Of a DNA stretch of 64,000 nt, positions 25,593 to 33,894 are shown one piece after another (within the stretch, counting starts at the first letter, position 1; every line of letters begins with the position of its first letter). Position numbers and translations under genes: made by a program. The DNA is from Vagococcus silagei. GTDB taxonomy: Bacteria; Bacillota; Bacilli; Lactobacillales; Vagococcaceae. The stretch is from assembly GCF_004795745.1 (NCBI RefSeq), contig NZ_SDGV01000017.1, forward strand, positions 212,042-276,041. Reading direction: 5' to 3'. Below the pieces are notes generated by a model, which was given only the letters and a program-made list of their open reading frames with translations, was not told the origin of the DNA and ran no database searches.

Positions 25593-28139
25593 TTAAATTT
25601 GTGTCAACATTGTACGACTGATAATTTCATCTTGAACGTCTTGACATAATTCCACGAAGAATGCACTATATCCAGCAACACGAACAATTAAGTCACGATA
25701 TTGTTCCGGATGTTTTTGTGCTTCAATCAACGTTTCATTGTCAAGGTAGTTAAATTGCATTTCACCATTTCCTAAGTGACATGCTGTACGTATCAGTGTG
25801 ATTAAACTTTCTTCACCCTCAGGAGTATCTAGCAAACCAGACATGATTTTAAAGTTGTGAACCATACCAATATTCATTGTGTCATTTGACATTTTTGATA
25901 CTGATTTAATAATCGCTGTAGGGCCTTTGTAGTCAGCACCTTGAGTTGGACTAATACCATCAGATAACGGAATCCAAGCTTTACGTCCATTCGCAGAAGC
26001 GCCGGTCATTTGTCCAAATGGTGTATTGTTAGAAATTGATAACGTACCGTGACTTAACACTGAATATAATGTTTTATATTGGCGGTGTTCAGCTTCAGTA
26101 AAATGAATTAAGTCTGAAGCAATTAAGTCAGCATAATCATCATCATTACCATATTTTGGTGCATTTAAGCAGTCTGTTCTAATTTGATCATAACCAACGA
26201 AATCTGCTTTAAGTGCTGTGTTTAATTCTTGTAAAGTATATTTCTTTTCATCAAAGACTAATTTTTTAATTGCAGCCATTGAGTCAGCGTATGTTGCTAA
26301 TCCAGACCAAACAACACCAGGTCCAAAGTTATACATTGCGCCACCTGAAGACACATCATGACCAGTTTCCATACAGCCTTCGTACATAATTGACATTAAT
26401 GGTTTTGGTGCTAAATCACGATGCACACGTTGTGAAATAACGGTTGCTACGTTTGTCCATTTTGTGATGTAACGAATTTGATCTTTAACAGCTTCTTCAA
26501 ATTCTTCATATGTTTTATATTGTGTTAAAGCTCCAGCGTCAGGTGTCACTTTACTGCCGTACCATAATGGCACACCATTATTTAAGACTAATTCAATACA
26601 GATTGGCCATTGTGTATAAGCTGTTGATGTCCATTGGTATAAACGACCTGATTTTTGTGGTTCCACACAGCCCATTAAACAATAGTCGCGTGCATCTTCC
26701 ATTGAAACGCCTTTAGCTAACATCATCTTGATATGTGTATCATCAAAGTGACATGCAGGGAATCCCATACCAGCTCTTACTACGTCAACAATTTTCTTCA
26801 AGTATTCACGTGGAGATTTGTTATGCACACGACATGCTAATGATGGTTGGTATACTTTAACGTGGCGAACAGCATCCATTAATAGATAAGTTAATTCATT
26901 TGTTGCATCTAATCCTTGACGTGTTACACCACCAACACACATGTTAACGAATGGTTGATAACCCGCGAAGAATTTAGAACCACCTTCACTTGTAATCCAC
27001 ATCATTTCTGACATTTTAATTAACATACAGCCTGACAATTCAAATGCTTCAAAGTCATTCATACGTCCTGCTTCAATATCAGCTTTATAATATGGATACA
27101 TATATTGATCCACACGTCCAATTGACATACCAGTTTGGTTTTCTTCTACAACAAGTAATGATTCAATTGTCCATACTGCTTGGATTGCTTCCCAATAAGT
27201 TTCTGGTTTATTTGCTGGTACTTTAGCGTTAATTTCAGAAATCTTTTGTAATTCTGCTTTACGTTTAGGATCTGTTTCTTTACGAGATAGTTCTAAAGCG
27301 TATTCTGACATACGTTTTGCGTAAATCATAACCCCTTCAGTTGTATCAATGATTGATTTATAGAAGTAAATTTTTTCAATATCATCTGGATTTTTATAAT
27401 CTAACTCTTTAAGATGTGCTCTTGCTTCCGCTTGAATATCTAACATCCCTTTTTTCATCAAAATAACATCGTAACCAGGGTTAGAATCGCCACCACCGTT
27501 TAAAGCATGGTATGAACAGTCAGAAACGAATGATTCGCCTGATAATTCCCAAACACCAGCTTCGCGATATTGATCTTCACAATACTCATCAACTGATTTA
27601 CCTTTCCAGTATGGGAATAATTCTTCACGCATAATACGTTTGTCTTCATCAGAAATAAAGAATGGATCTTGTGCACGAGTACCAATTGTATCAATTTCAT
27701 CTTCCATCCAACGCCAAGCGATATCTGGTGAGAAAGCTCCCGCACGAGGTGCGCCGTTTGGTGCCCCAACAATTAATTCATTATCTTGAATAAGTAATGG
27801 TGCTGTTTCACAACAATATTTGAAACATTTTGCACGTAAGACAATTTTTGGCATCCCTGGATTTTCTTGAGCAATTTTTGTAATTGCACGAGCACGGTGA
27901 GTCGTAATTGACGGTACGTGTGTTAAATATGTATCTTTTAAAGCTTGTAGACGAGATGTAATGCCTTCTGGTATTTCTGTTTGACCTTCATCAGAAGCAA
28001 TGACATGTGCTGTTTCAGTTGGTTCTGCTTCAATTTCATCTGATAAAGAAGAAAACATCTTCATTAATGCTGATCTTTCCTGTGGGCTTAATTCTTTTGT
28101 TGCTTCTTCTAATTTTGATGAAAACTCTTTGATATCCAT
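25593..28139 (-). CDS. cutC: choline trimethylamine-lyase, glycyl radical enzyme
   Basis: An 848-residue glycyl radical enzyme that splits choline into trimethylamine and acetaldehyde. Active-site residues match those known for Desulfovibrio CutC with a constant shift of two: Tyr210, Asp218 ('[12 protein letters not shown]', contacts the trimethylammonium), Cys491 and Glu493 ('[10 protein letters not shown]'), Thr504, and the glycyl radical Gly823 in 'RVAGYSAFF'. This separates it from pyruvate formate-lyase and from glycerol or propanediol dehydratases. The length lacks the large N-terminal extension of enterobacterial CutC. The first ~35 residues form an amphipathic helix that may act as a targeting peptide. 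It starts at TAATG, overlapping the previous stop by 1 bp, with a GAGGGAG site. Confidence 0.97.
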   Translation of the reverse strand: MDIKEFSSKLEEATKELSPQERSALMKMFSSLSDEIEAEPTETAHVIASDEGQTEIPEGITSRLQALKDTYLTHVPSITTHRARAITKIAQENPGMPKIVLRAKCFKYCCETAPLLIQDNELIVGAPNGAPRAGAFSPDIAWRWMEDEIDTIGTRAQDPFFISDEDKRIMREELFPYWKGKSVDEYCEDQYREAGVWELSGESFVSDCSYHALNGGGDSNPGYDVILMKKGMLDIQAEARAHLKELDYKNPDDIEKIYFYKSIIDTTEGVMIYAKRMSEYALELSRKETDPKRKAELQKISEINAKVPANKPETYWEAIQAVWTIESLLVVEENQTGMSIGRVDQYMYPYYKADIEAGRMNDFEAFELSGCMLIKMSEMMWITSEGGSKFFAGYQPFVNMCVGGVTRQGLDATNELTYLLMDAVRHVKVYQPSLACRVHNKSPREYLKKIVDVVRAGMGFPACHFDDTHIKMMLAKGVSMEDARDYCLMGCVEPQKSGRLYQWTSTAYTQWPICIELVLNNGVPLWYGSKVTPDAGALTQYKTYEEFEEAVKDQIRYITKWTNVATVISQRVHRDLAPKPLMSIMYEGCMETGHDVSSGGAMYNFGPGVVWSGLATYADSMAAIKKLVFDEKKYTLQELNTALKADFVGYDQIRTDCLNAPKYGNDDDYADLIASDLIHFTEAEHRQYKTLYSVLSHGTLSISNNTPFGQMTGASANGRKAWIPLSDGISPTQGADYKGPTAIIKSVSKMSNDTMNIGMVHNFKIMSGLLDTPEGEESLITLIRTACHLGNGEMQFNYLDNETLIEAQKHPEQYRDLIVRVAGYSAFFVELCQDVQDEIISRTMLTQI

Positions 28140-29572
28140 TAAACTCCCTCGCTTTTATCTAAAATTTGTTTTAGTATTTTGGTTAATTTTTCTTTCATAA
28201 CATCATCTGAAACGATGGATGTATCTTGCGTAAAGCACTGTTCTTTGACATATGAAATCTTACGTTGATAAGTTAAATGCTTTGCTGTTACGTTATCAGC
28301 AGTGATGCCCTTACCGACACTCAATCCCCCAAGGATTAATGATGTTGAAAGGTCTGAACAAAAGCCCATACTATTAAGAGATGAACCATTCACAACCATT
28401 CGTCCAACTGGTTTTTTCAAGGCAAATTCATTTAAAATTTCACTATTTACTGAATGAACCATAATTGTGTGACCATTTTTTTCATTTCGTAACAATTCGA
28501 TACTTTTTTCGCAAGCTCGAATCCAGTTTGGCTCTAAATAGAAAACCAATAATGGGAATTTCCATTCTTTTGCATATAAACTTTCGTCATAGATATATTG
28601 TTGTTCTGACACGATAACTTTTGTATCTTCTGAAACATTAAAGCCTGCCGTTTTGGCAACTTGATAGGCGGTTTTGCCACAAACACTTTGAGGACTTAAT
28701 GTTAAAGTTGCTTGCAATTGTTTTTCTTCTTCACTAGTTAAAAAGTAAGCGCCGTTTTCTTTAAACGTTGCTTTTACTTTTTCAGCGATAATTCCTTCTG
28801 TTACAATATATTGTTCAGAAGCTGGCATCAGTCCATTATTGAAAGAACGACTTTCAACGATCATTTGACAAGCTTGTCGAATATTTGCCGAACGTTCAAT
28901 AAAAACTGGAATCGAGCCGGTACCTCCATAGATTAAAGGCTTGTTCGTAAGCGGGGTTGCTTTTAAGTAGTCTAAACAGCCAATATCTAAAATTAAGGCA
29001 ACGTCTGGATGTTGACAAATTTCTGTGATGCCTACTTCTGAAACATGATTTAATATCGTCATCGTACCTGACGGTAAACCCAAGTTTTCTAATAATTCAA
29101 TCAATTCACGTGCTACTAGATTTAAAGATTGTCCTGATTCCTTATCGGGAATAAAGAGCAAACAATTTCCGGATTTAATTCCAATCAATAATGCATAAAT
29201 CATATTCACAACATCATTTTCAACAGGTAATAAAACTGGAATCACACCAAGTGGAACACCAACTTCAACTATTGAATCTGCTTCTTTATTAAGAGCACCA
29301 ATGATTTGTTGCGGTAATACTTTTTCTTCAAAATCTTTTAATAAGTTTGAGACAATTTTACTTTGATCATGCAATAAACCATAACCTGATTCGTTGATTG
29401 ATTGTTCGATCCAACAGTCTTGTTGCTTTTTAATTTCACCAATTAAGTGCGTTAGGACTTGATCTAAATCTTCTTGACGATACTCAATCAAAGTTTCATG
29501 AGCATCGCGTGCTCTTTCGACTAAAATTCGAGCTTCTTGAATCGATTGTAAATCGTCATCAATAAAAGACAT
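28139..29572 (-). CDS. aldehyde-dehydrogenase-like protein lacking the catalytic cysteine
   Basis: A 477-residue paralogue of the acylating aldehyde dehydrogenase. The segment that reads 'GTICASEQ' in the active enzyme reads 'GLMPASEQ' here: the catalytic Cys is Pro250. The NAD segment is also changed ('[13 protein letters not shown]' against 'LGIIPSTNPTST'). The reading frame is intact and the sequence is otherwise collinear, so this looks like a deliberate loss of catalysis rather than decay. The C-terminus ends in an amphipathic helix ('[19 protein letters not shown]') like an encapsulation peptide. It occupies the cutB position directly before cutC and overlaps cutC by 1 bp. A scaffold or cargo-adaptor role is inference. 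Confidence 0.85.
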   Translation of the reverse strand: MSFIDDDLQSIQEARILVERARDAHETLIEYRQEDLDQVLTHLIGEIKKQQDCWIEQSINESGYGLLHDQSKIVSNLLKDFEEKVLPQQIIGALNKEADSIVEVGVPLGVIPVLLPVENDVVNMIYALLIGIKSGNCLLFIPDKESGQSLNLVARELIELLENLGLPSGTMTILNHVSEVGITEICQHPDVALILDIGCLDYLKATPLTNKPLIYGGTGSIPVFIERSANIRQACQMIVESRSFNNGLMPASEQYIVTEGIIAEKVKATFKENGAYFLTSEEEKQLQATLTLSPQSVCGKTAYQVAKTAGFNVSEDTKVIVSEQQYIYDESLYAKEWKFPLLVFYLEPNWIRACEKSIELLRNEKNGHTIMVHSVNSEILNEFALKKPVGRMVVNGSSLNSMGFCSDLSTSLILGGLSVGKGITADNVTAKHLTYQRKISYVKEQCFTQDTSIVSDDVMKEKLTKILKQILDKSEGV

Positions 29573-29893
29573 TTATATCACTTCCTCTTGTGGTGGCAAC
29601 AATTCAGTTAATGAATAACGTGAAATAATTTTTTCTAAATCTTGATGCGGGCTGGCAATAACCATTGAACTATAAACTTCTGCGCCCATATCATTGACAG
29701 CCTTAACGCCCGTTTCAACAGCTGTGTTACATGCTGCAATATCACCTTTTACGATGACTGAGATATAACCTGAGGCAACATTTTCATAACCCACAAGTTC
29801 CACATCTGCTGCTTTACACATTGCATCTGCTGCTTCTAAAACAAAGACTAAGCCAAAGGTTTCAATGGCGCCGATTGCTTCATATCTATTCAT
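29573..29893 (-). CDS. BMC-H shell protein
   Basis: A 106-residue BMC-domain shell protein. The start is set at the ATG at 29893 (MNRYEAIGAIETFG), with AAGGAGA 7 bp upstream; the longer frame starting at 29944 lacks a site and overlaps the gene before. 'YEAIGAIETFGLVFVLEAAD' starts the fold; 'ISVIVKGDIAACNTAVETG' and 'SMVIASPHQDLEKII' end it. The C-terminus carries an extra ~15 residues. The pore-lining loop differs from that of the PduA-like paralogues. It lies 1 bp ahead of the aldehyde-dehydrogenase-like gene. Confidence 0.93.
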   Translation of the reverse strand: MNRYEAIGAIETFGLVFVLEAADAMCKAADVELVGYENVASGYISVIVKGDIAACNTAVETGVKAVNDMGAEVYSSMVIASPHQDLEKIISRYSLTELLPPQEEVI

Positions 29894-29909
29894 TTCATTC
29901 TCTCCTTGT

Positions 29910-30206
29910 TTATAAATCAATATCATGAACGGAAACAATGTCACCGACAGTTGAAATTGGTCTAGGCATTACATTGTGAGCAGTCACTGTTCCGATTTGT
30001 TCTGCTGTACGTACACCTGCTTCAACTGATGATTTCACTGCTGCAACATCACCTTTAATCATAATTGTGACTAATGTTGAACCGATATTTTCATAAGAAA
30101 TAAGTTCCACATCTGCTGCTTTTAGCATGACATCTGTTGCTTTAAGTGCTGGAAGTAATCCGATTGTTTCAATTAAGCCTAATGCTTCATCACCTTTATA
30201 ACGCAT
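29910..30206 (-). CDS. BMC-H shell protein
   Basis: A 98-residue hexamer-forming shell protein. It has 'ALGLIETIGLLPALKATDVM', 'VTIMIKGDVAAVKSSVEAG' and the 'HNVMPRP' closing segment of the BMC fold, followed by a 12-residue tail. TAGGAGGTAG lies 5 bp before the ATG. It is more diverged from the PduA-like pair than they are from each other and likely has a distinct pore. It follows the winged-helix-like gene 11 bp downstream and precedes another BMC-H gene by 16 bp. Confidence 0.94.
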   Translation of the reverse strand: MRYKGDEALGLIETIGLLPALKATDVMLKAADVELISYENIGSTLVTIMIKGDVAAVKSSVEAGVRTAEQIGTVTAHNVMPRPISTVGDIVSVHDIDL

Positions 30207-30217
30207 GTGTCTACCTC

Positions 30218-30505
30218 CTATTTTTGGAATTGAGCAGGAACAAAGTTTTTAACTGTTCCACGACCATCTTCAGTAATTTTATAAGTTAAGATTAAATCTT
30301 CTGATTCATTAACGTCATAATTTTCTAATTCAACAAGACCATTTGCTTCTAATGCCATTAAATGATCGAGATACATATCATATGTGAATTGTTTTTCATC
30401 ACCATAATCTGCTCTTAACGCATCCATTACTTGTTCAACAGAAGCATCCTTTACATGATTCATATAATTTAGGACAGCCATTCTAGCTGGTAATAATGTT
30501 TTCAT
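30218..30505 (-). CDS. small winged-helix-like protein of the choline operon
   Basis: A 95-residue protein with an alpha-helical N-terminus and a beta hairpin, in a pattern that fits a winged helix: helix 'MAVLNYMNHV', helices 'SVEQVMDALRADYG' and 'MYLDHLMALEANGLVEL', then wing strands 'LILTYKITEDGRGTVKNF'. The pattern resembles PadR/MarR-like half-domains, but the conserved residues of any named family are not visible. It is co-transcribed between the transporter and shell genes. AAGGAGAGG lies 8 bp before the ATG. It may be a regulator or a core-assembly protein; I cannot decide. Confidence 0.7.
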   Translation of the reverse strand: MKTLLPARMAVLNYMNHVKDASVEQVMDALRADYGDEKQFTYDMYLDHLMALEANGLVELENYDVNESEDLILTYKITEDGRGTVKNFVPAQFQK

Positions 30506-30507
30506 GA

Positions 30508-31527
30508 TTATGCCTCTCCTTTTTTAATTAAATCTAATGGATTCATCGTTACAATGATGGCGCCTAAAACAATGACGATTGAACCAATAACAATTGTTGA
30601 AGATAATGCTTGTCCAAGAAATAATACGCTAAATAATACACCCCAGAAAGCATACGTTACATTTAATGACATCCCAATTGCACAACCTACTGTTGCATTT
30701 GCTTTATACCATGTTAAGAATGAAACGGCTGCACCTAATCCTGCTAATGCTAACCAAATAACTGGTGTAACTGCAGCTAAAGTACCTTTGAATAATAAGA
30801 ATTGTCCACCGAAAATAATAATTATTGCTAAAGTAACAATTCCTGAAACAAGTTCACGTAAGTTTACAGCTACGTCTGTATCGATCATCGCGCCGCCAAA
30901 ACTTGAGAACACACCTTCAAGTCCCCAACCGATTGCTGCGATTAAAGCACTAACAATTCCTAGAGTAAAATCGGGTGCACCTTCTGGTTTAACAAAGTTA
31001 ATAATAATTGCACCACCCACACATAGAACCATTCCGAATACCACGCGTTTTGTTGGACGTTGTTTCAAGAAAATCCAAGCGAACAAAGCACCAAACAAAC
31101 TACAAGTTGCTGAAATTGGAATCGCGTAGGCCCCAGCTTTTGCTAAACCAACTAAGTAAGCACCATTGGCAATTGGGCCACCTAATAGGAAACCGATAAC
31201 TAACATTTTCCCTGGTTTCGTTTTAAGCGTTCTTTTCAATTCTTTTAAGCGACCTTTTTTCCAGTTATAAATTAACAACCACAAACCTGCGAATAAATCA
31301 TTTAAGCCCGATGCGATAAACGGTGCTGCTAATAGTCCGACAGCACTTGCTAATGGATCATAGCCACTCGCTACAACAACCAATGTTGAATAAATTCCGT
31401 AAGTTAAACCTGAAACTAATCCATTACTTATCCCTGTCTTTTTAAATTTTTTATTCAATGCATCCATCTTTACGTCAGCAACTGAATTTGCTTGACGGCC
31501 ATGCCCCAAAGTTTCTCCGCTATTCAT
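30508..31527 (-). CDS. EamA/DMT-family transporter of the choline operon
   Basis: A 339-residue membrane protein with ten hydrophobic helices in two EamA repeats, the fold of drug/metabolite transporters. Its first ~35 residues are a polar cytoplasmic extension. The second half contains 'IGMSLNVTYAFWGVLFSVLF', a typical EamA segment with a conserved Glu/Gly-rich pattern replaced by aromatic residues. It is in the second position of the operon, between a shell gene and the winged-helix-like gene. Choline uptake, trimethylamine or ethanol export are all possible; enterobacterial loci have small multidrug-type exporters in a comparable role. GGGGAGG lies about 9 bp before the ATG. Confidence 0.88.
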   Translation of the reverse strand: MNSGETLGHGRQANSVADVKMDALNKKFKKTGISNGLVSGLTYGIYSTLVVVASGYDPLASAVGLLAAPFIASGLNDLFAGLWLLIYNWKKGRLKELKRTLKTKPGKMLVIGFLLGGPIANGAYLVGLAKAGAYAIPISATCSLFGALFAWIFLKQRPTKRVVFGMVLCVGGAIIINFVKPEGAPDFTLGIVSALIAAIGWGLEGVFSSFGGAMIDTDVAVNLRELVSGIVTLAIIIIFGGQFLLFKGTLAAVTPVIWLALAGLGAAVSFLTWYKANATVGCAIGMSLNVTYAFWGVLFSVLFLGQALSSTIVIGSIVIVLGAIIVTMNPLDLIKKGEA

Positions 31528-31540
31528 TGATAAGCCTCCC

Positions 31541-31819
31541 CTACTTAGTTGTTGGTAAAATTGATTCTACTTCTGCATGTGGTCTTGGAATCACATGTAC
31601 TGATAATAATTCTCCGACACGTTCTGCTGCTGCGGCACCAGCATCTGTTGCTGCTTTAACAGCTCCTACGTCACCACGAACCATTGTTGTCACAATGCCT
31701 CCACCGACAAATTCTTTACCAACTAATGTTACGTTTGCTGCTTTCACCATTGCGTCTGCTGCTTCAATTGATCCGATTAATCCTTTTGTTTCTACCATTC
31801 CTAATGCATCATACTTCAT
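31541..31819 (-). CDS. BMC-H shell hexamer protein (PduA-like), first gene of the choline operon
   Basis: A 92-residue BMC-H protein almost identical to the last gene of the operon. '[20 protein letters not shown]' and '[18 protein letters not shown]' mark both ends. Differences cluster in the loop 'GKEFVGGG' (Phe here, Lys in the other copy), which faces the edge or pore region. TTTAGGAGGAAAC lies 5 bp before the ATG at 31819. As the first gene it is expected to be strongly expressed, in line with the large number of facet hexamers required. The promoter is 55-86 bp upstream. Confidence 0.95.
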   Translation of the reverse strand: MKYDALGMVETKGLIGSIEAADAMVKAANVTLVGKEFVGGGIVTTMVRGDVGAVKAATDAGAAAAERVGELLSVHVIPRPHAEVESILPTTK

Positions 31820-31873
31820 CTTTGTTTCCTCCTAAAAAATTTTTAGAGGGCGCCTTAGCCCTTTTATGCCTTG

Positions 31874-31905
31874 ACTATACAACATCCCCCTAAAGACAGA
31901 GTCAA
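31874..31905 (-). promoter_or_regulatory. MerR-type promoter/operator of the choline microcompartment operon
   Basis: On the minus strand TTGACT (31905-31900) and TATAGT (31879-31874) are separated by 20 bp, too long for unaided sigma-A use but characteristic of MerR-activated promoters. The interval is bounded by the inverted repeat TTGACT/AGTCAA (outer bases 31871-31905), and its centre is GC-rich (TTTAGGGGGATG), as in BmrR-type operators. The first shell gene starts 55 bp further on. The obvious regulator is the MerR protein encoded at 32325-33191. Confidence 0.8.
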
Positions 31906-32286
31906 ATTGATTTTTACTTCATGCTCATTTTTTCACATTAACCGTTAGCTATTCTCAATTACTTATTTCAATCGATAATCGGATTTTCGTGTTAAATATC
32001 ACAATGATTGATGACACCGCTTTCCTCAATGTTGAAATCAATTTTCATGAAATAATGATTATTCTATTTTTGATAATTGTTCAAAATCAATAGTTTTTCA
32101 TTTTATCCATATTTTCAGCAAAAACGTCTACCATTTGGCTTTTTCAATATTTTCATAGTTTAAAAAACAACTTAGAAAACTATCATTAACACTAATATAT
32201 CAACATTTAAACATTGTATAAAAAAACATAATAACCAACCTGAACCCATGGGTCATACTTACATGATTATGAAAAAAAAAAAAACA
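31906..32286. other. AT-rich intergenic region upstream of the choline operon promoter
   Basis: About 380 bp without a credible gene. Direct reading shows AT-rich sequence with short dyads (for example AAATCAATTTTCATGAAATAA) and no second strong promoter toward the operon. It probably only separates the regulator gene from its target. Confidence 0.6.
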
Positions 32287-32287
32287 G

Positions 32288-32321
32288 AAAACCACTTAAA
32301 GTCTTCACTTTAAGTGGTTTT
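32288..32321 (-). terminator. terminator of the MerR regulator gene
   Basis: AAAACCACTTAAAGT pairs with ACTTTAAGTGGTTTT over 15 bp. The minus strand continues with a long T run after CTG. It lies directly after the stop at 32325 and isolates the regulator from the operon. Confidence 0.9.
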
Positions 32322-32324
32322 CTA

Positions 32325-33191
32325 TCAAAACTTCTCTTTTTCAACTGGTATAATAACTTCCGTAACAAACTTGTCTAGCTCGTTGGTTGCCCAATAGTCG
32401 ATGACAAATCGTTCATAGGCTTCAGGACCACAGATATACTGATTTTCTTTTGCCCATTTTTCAATCTGCTCATATTTTTGTTCTATGTTTCGAGGGTCGC
32501 CTATATGATACGAACATAACGCCATAGTACCGCCCATTTCAGTACAGCCAATCTTATCTGTGAATCTACCCACAGGTTCTTGTAAGATAAAGACGGTATC
32601 TTCTTTAAAACTTTTTTTTGCTTTATAGGATGGGTACTTTAATATCATCGGACCTGTAATCTCACAATCATGTTCTTCAAGATAGTTTACCCAAGGAATA
32701 TTTATTACAGATTCCATATAATTGTAGTTGAATGGTTGTTCTTTGAAATAGCATTTTGCTTTTTCAAGGTACTTAACATTAACATTTTGGATATTATTAT
32801 CCAGGACCATAAAGCCTTCTCTTAACATATTGAGCCAATCATCAACTGCGCGATATGAACATTTTATTCTCATCTCTTCATTTTTTAATTCATCAAGTTT
32901 TGAAATAAAATTATTCTCATGATAAAAATATGATTTTTTATCACCAACGCCTTTCATTTCTTGTAGCTTGAACCCCATTTGTTTATAGTACTTAATTACT
33001 GGTATTAGCATCATCGTTTCACGATTATAATAGCGATACCCATTATCTTTACTAACTTTATCCGGAATTACTATACCCATTTGTTCATAAATACGTAACG
33101 CTTTTTTTGATATTTTACAAATCTTAGAAACTTCGCCTATCGTAAATAATTGATCGTGACACTTACTTAGTTCAGTCATCTCTAAATTCAT
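32325..33191 (-). CDS. MerR-family regulator with GyrI-like effector domain, likely activator of the choline operon
   Basis: A 288-residue regulator. Residues ~15-85 are the MerR DNA-binding domain ('FTIGEVSKICKISKKALRIY', 'DNGYRYYNRETM'). A helical linker follows at ~90-135, then a C-terminal GyrI/BmrR-type ligand domain (~155-288; 'GPMILKYPSY', 'GGTMALCSYHIGDPRNIEQ'). The size and layout match BmrR-like activators that bind small cationic molecules, which would suit choline or trimethylamine. GAGGTG lies 8 bp before the ATG. It is transcribed in the same direction as the operon but separated from it by a terminator and 500 bp. Confidence 0.88.
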   Translation of the reverse strand: MNLEMTELSKCHDQLFTIGEVSKICKISKKALRIYEQMGIVIPDKVSKDNGYRYYNRETMMLIPVIKYYKQMGFKLQEMKGVGDKKSYFYHENNFISKLDELKNEEMRIKCSYRAVDDWLNMLREGFMVLDNNIQNVNVKYLEKAKCYFKEQPFNYNYMESVINIPWVNYLEEHDCEITGPMILKYPSYKAKKSFKEDTVFILQEPVGRFTDKIGCTEMGGTMALCSYHIGDPRNIEQKYEQIEKWAKENQYICGPEAYERFVIDYWATNELDKFVTEVIIPVEKEKF

Positions 33192-33225
33192 TTTTTTTCA
33201 CCTCAAAAAAAGCAACCCCAACTAT

Positions 33226-33254
33226 ATTATTGATGCTTCTCCAAAGATTGTCAA
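33226..33254 (-). promoter_or_regulatory. promoter of the MerR regulator gene
   Basis: TTGACA (33254-33249 on the minus strand) and AATAAT (33231-33226) are 17 bp apart. A TAATAT two bases further on (19-bp spacer) is an alternative. The gene starts 35 bp downstream. Confidence 0.65.
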
Positions 33255-33535
33255 TACTCTTTTACCATACAATATACAATTTTTAGACAATTCTAAACCT
33301 TTAACTTTAAAAAAAATTATTCTTTACTAAAAAATGTCCCTTTAATCTTATTTTTTTAATCAATTCAAAATTGAAGCTATTTTTTGATTCAGAATATGTT
33401 CATAAATTTTCTATATTTTTATAAAATTTCAGGAACTAAATCAAGCCATCTTCATACATCACTCAATTATATAGCAATACCTTCCAGTTATTTAGCGTGG
33501 GGAAAATCATCTTCTGTTATTTTTTAATTTAACTC
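33255..33535. other. AT-rich intergenic region, no gene seen
   Basis: The rest of the 400-bp gap between the divergent MerR and small-protein genes. It holds AT-rich sequence with runs of T and no reading frame with a ribosome site. Confidence 0.6.
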
Positions 33536-33566
33536 TTGCTCTGAAACTAGTTTCATCTTTTATAAT
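33536..33566 (+). promoter_or_regulatory. promoter with perfect LacI-type dyad, upstream of 33598
   Basis: TTGCTC (33536-33541) and TATAAT (33561-33566) frame a 19-bp spacer that contains the perfect 14-bp palindrome TGAAACTAGTTTCA (33542-33555). LacI-family operators have this size and symmetry. The LacI-type regulator is the second gene downstream, so autoregulation is likely. Confidence 0.75.
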
Positions 33567-33597
33567 GAATACATCAAACGAAAAGAGGAAACTAATT

Positions 33598-33894
33598 ATG
33601 AACACTTACTTTACTTTGAACACACTAAACTCAAGCCAGACTTCTTTTGCACTGCTTTCTATCGATGATTCTTATCTTATTCTTAAAATCACAACGGGAC
33701 GTTTAAAAAAGGAAAAGAAAATCATCTCACTTAAAGATGCACAACATATTGGTATGGATTCCTATCACACGAGCAAAAGACTATTTATTGTGATTGGAAA
33801 CGAAACCTATTTCTTTTATGAAAATGGGGCTGGTGTGATACACTATTTATACAAACATCTTTCTCAAATAACTGAGGTGAAAAAATATGCCTAA
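33598..33894 (+). CDS. small hypothetical protein in operon with a LacI-family regulator
   Basis: A 98-residue protein with no membrane segment or signal peptide. It is rich in beta strands with regular hydrophobic spacing ('SFALLSIDDSYLILKI', 'RLFIVIGNETYFFYENGAG') and ends in a helix ('GVIHYLYKHLSQI'), a pattern that suits a PH-like or similar small barrel. No family is recognised. AAAAGAGGAAAC lies 8 bp before the ATG at 33598; an upstream start at 33565 overlaps the -10 box and is rejected. The last 8 bp overlap the LacI-type gene. Confidence 0.7.
   Translation: MNTYFTLNTLNSSQTSFALLSIDDSYLILKITTGRLKKEKKIISLKDAQHIGMDSYHTSKRLFIVIGNETYFFYENGAGVIHYLYKHLSQITEVKKYA

Noticed and set aside
25593..28139. 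Pyruvate formate-lyase or glycerol dehydratase
   Set aside because: The 'MGCVEPQ' motif has a single active-site Cys rather than the Cys-Cys of pyruvate formate-lyase, and Asp218/Thr504 match the choline enzyme.
30554..31129. Long plus-strand reading frame opposite the EamA transporter
   Set aside because: It is antisense to a well-supported gene, has no ribosome site and has a composition typical of a shadow of hydrophobic codons.
16861..31819. Ethanolamine (eut) or propanediol (pdu) utilisation locus
   Set aside because: Although EutJ-, EutQ-, EutP-, EutS- and EutT-like genes occur, there is no ethanolamine ammonia-lyase (EutBC) and no diol dehydratase (PduCDE). The signature enzyme carries CutC-specific residues.
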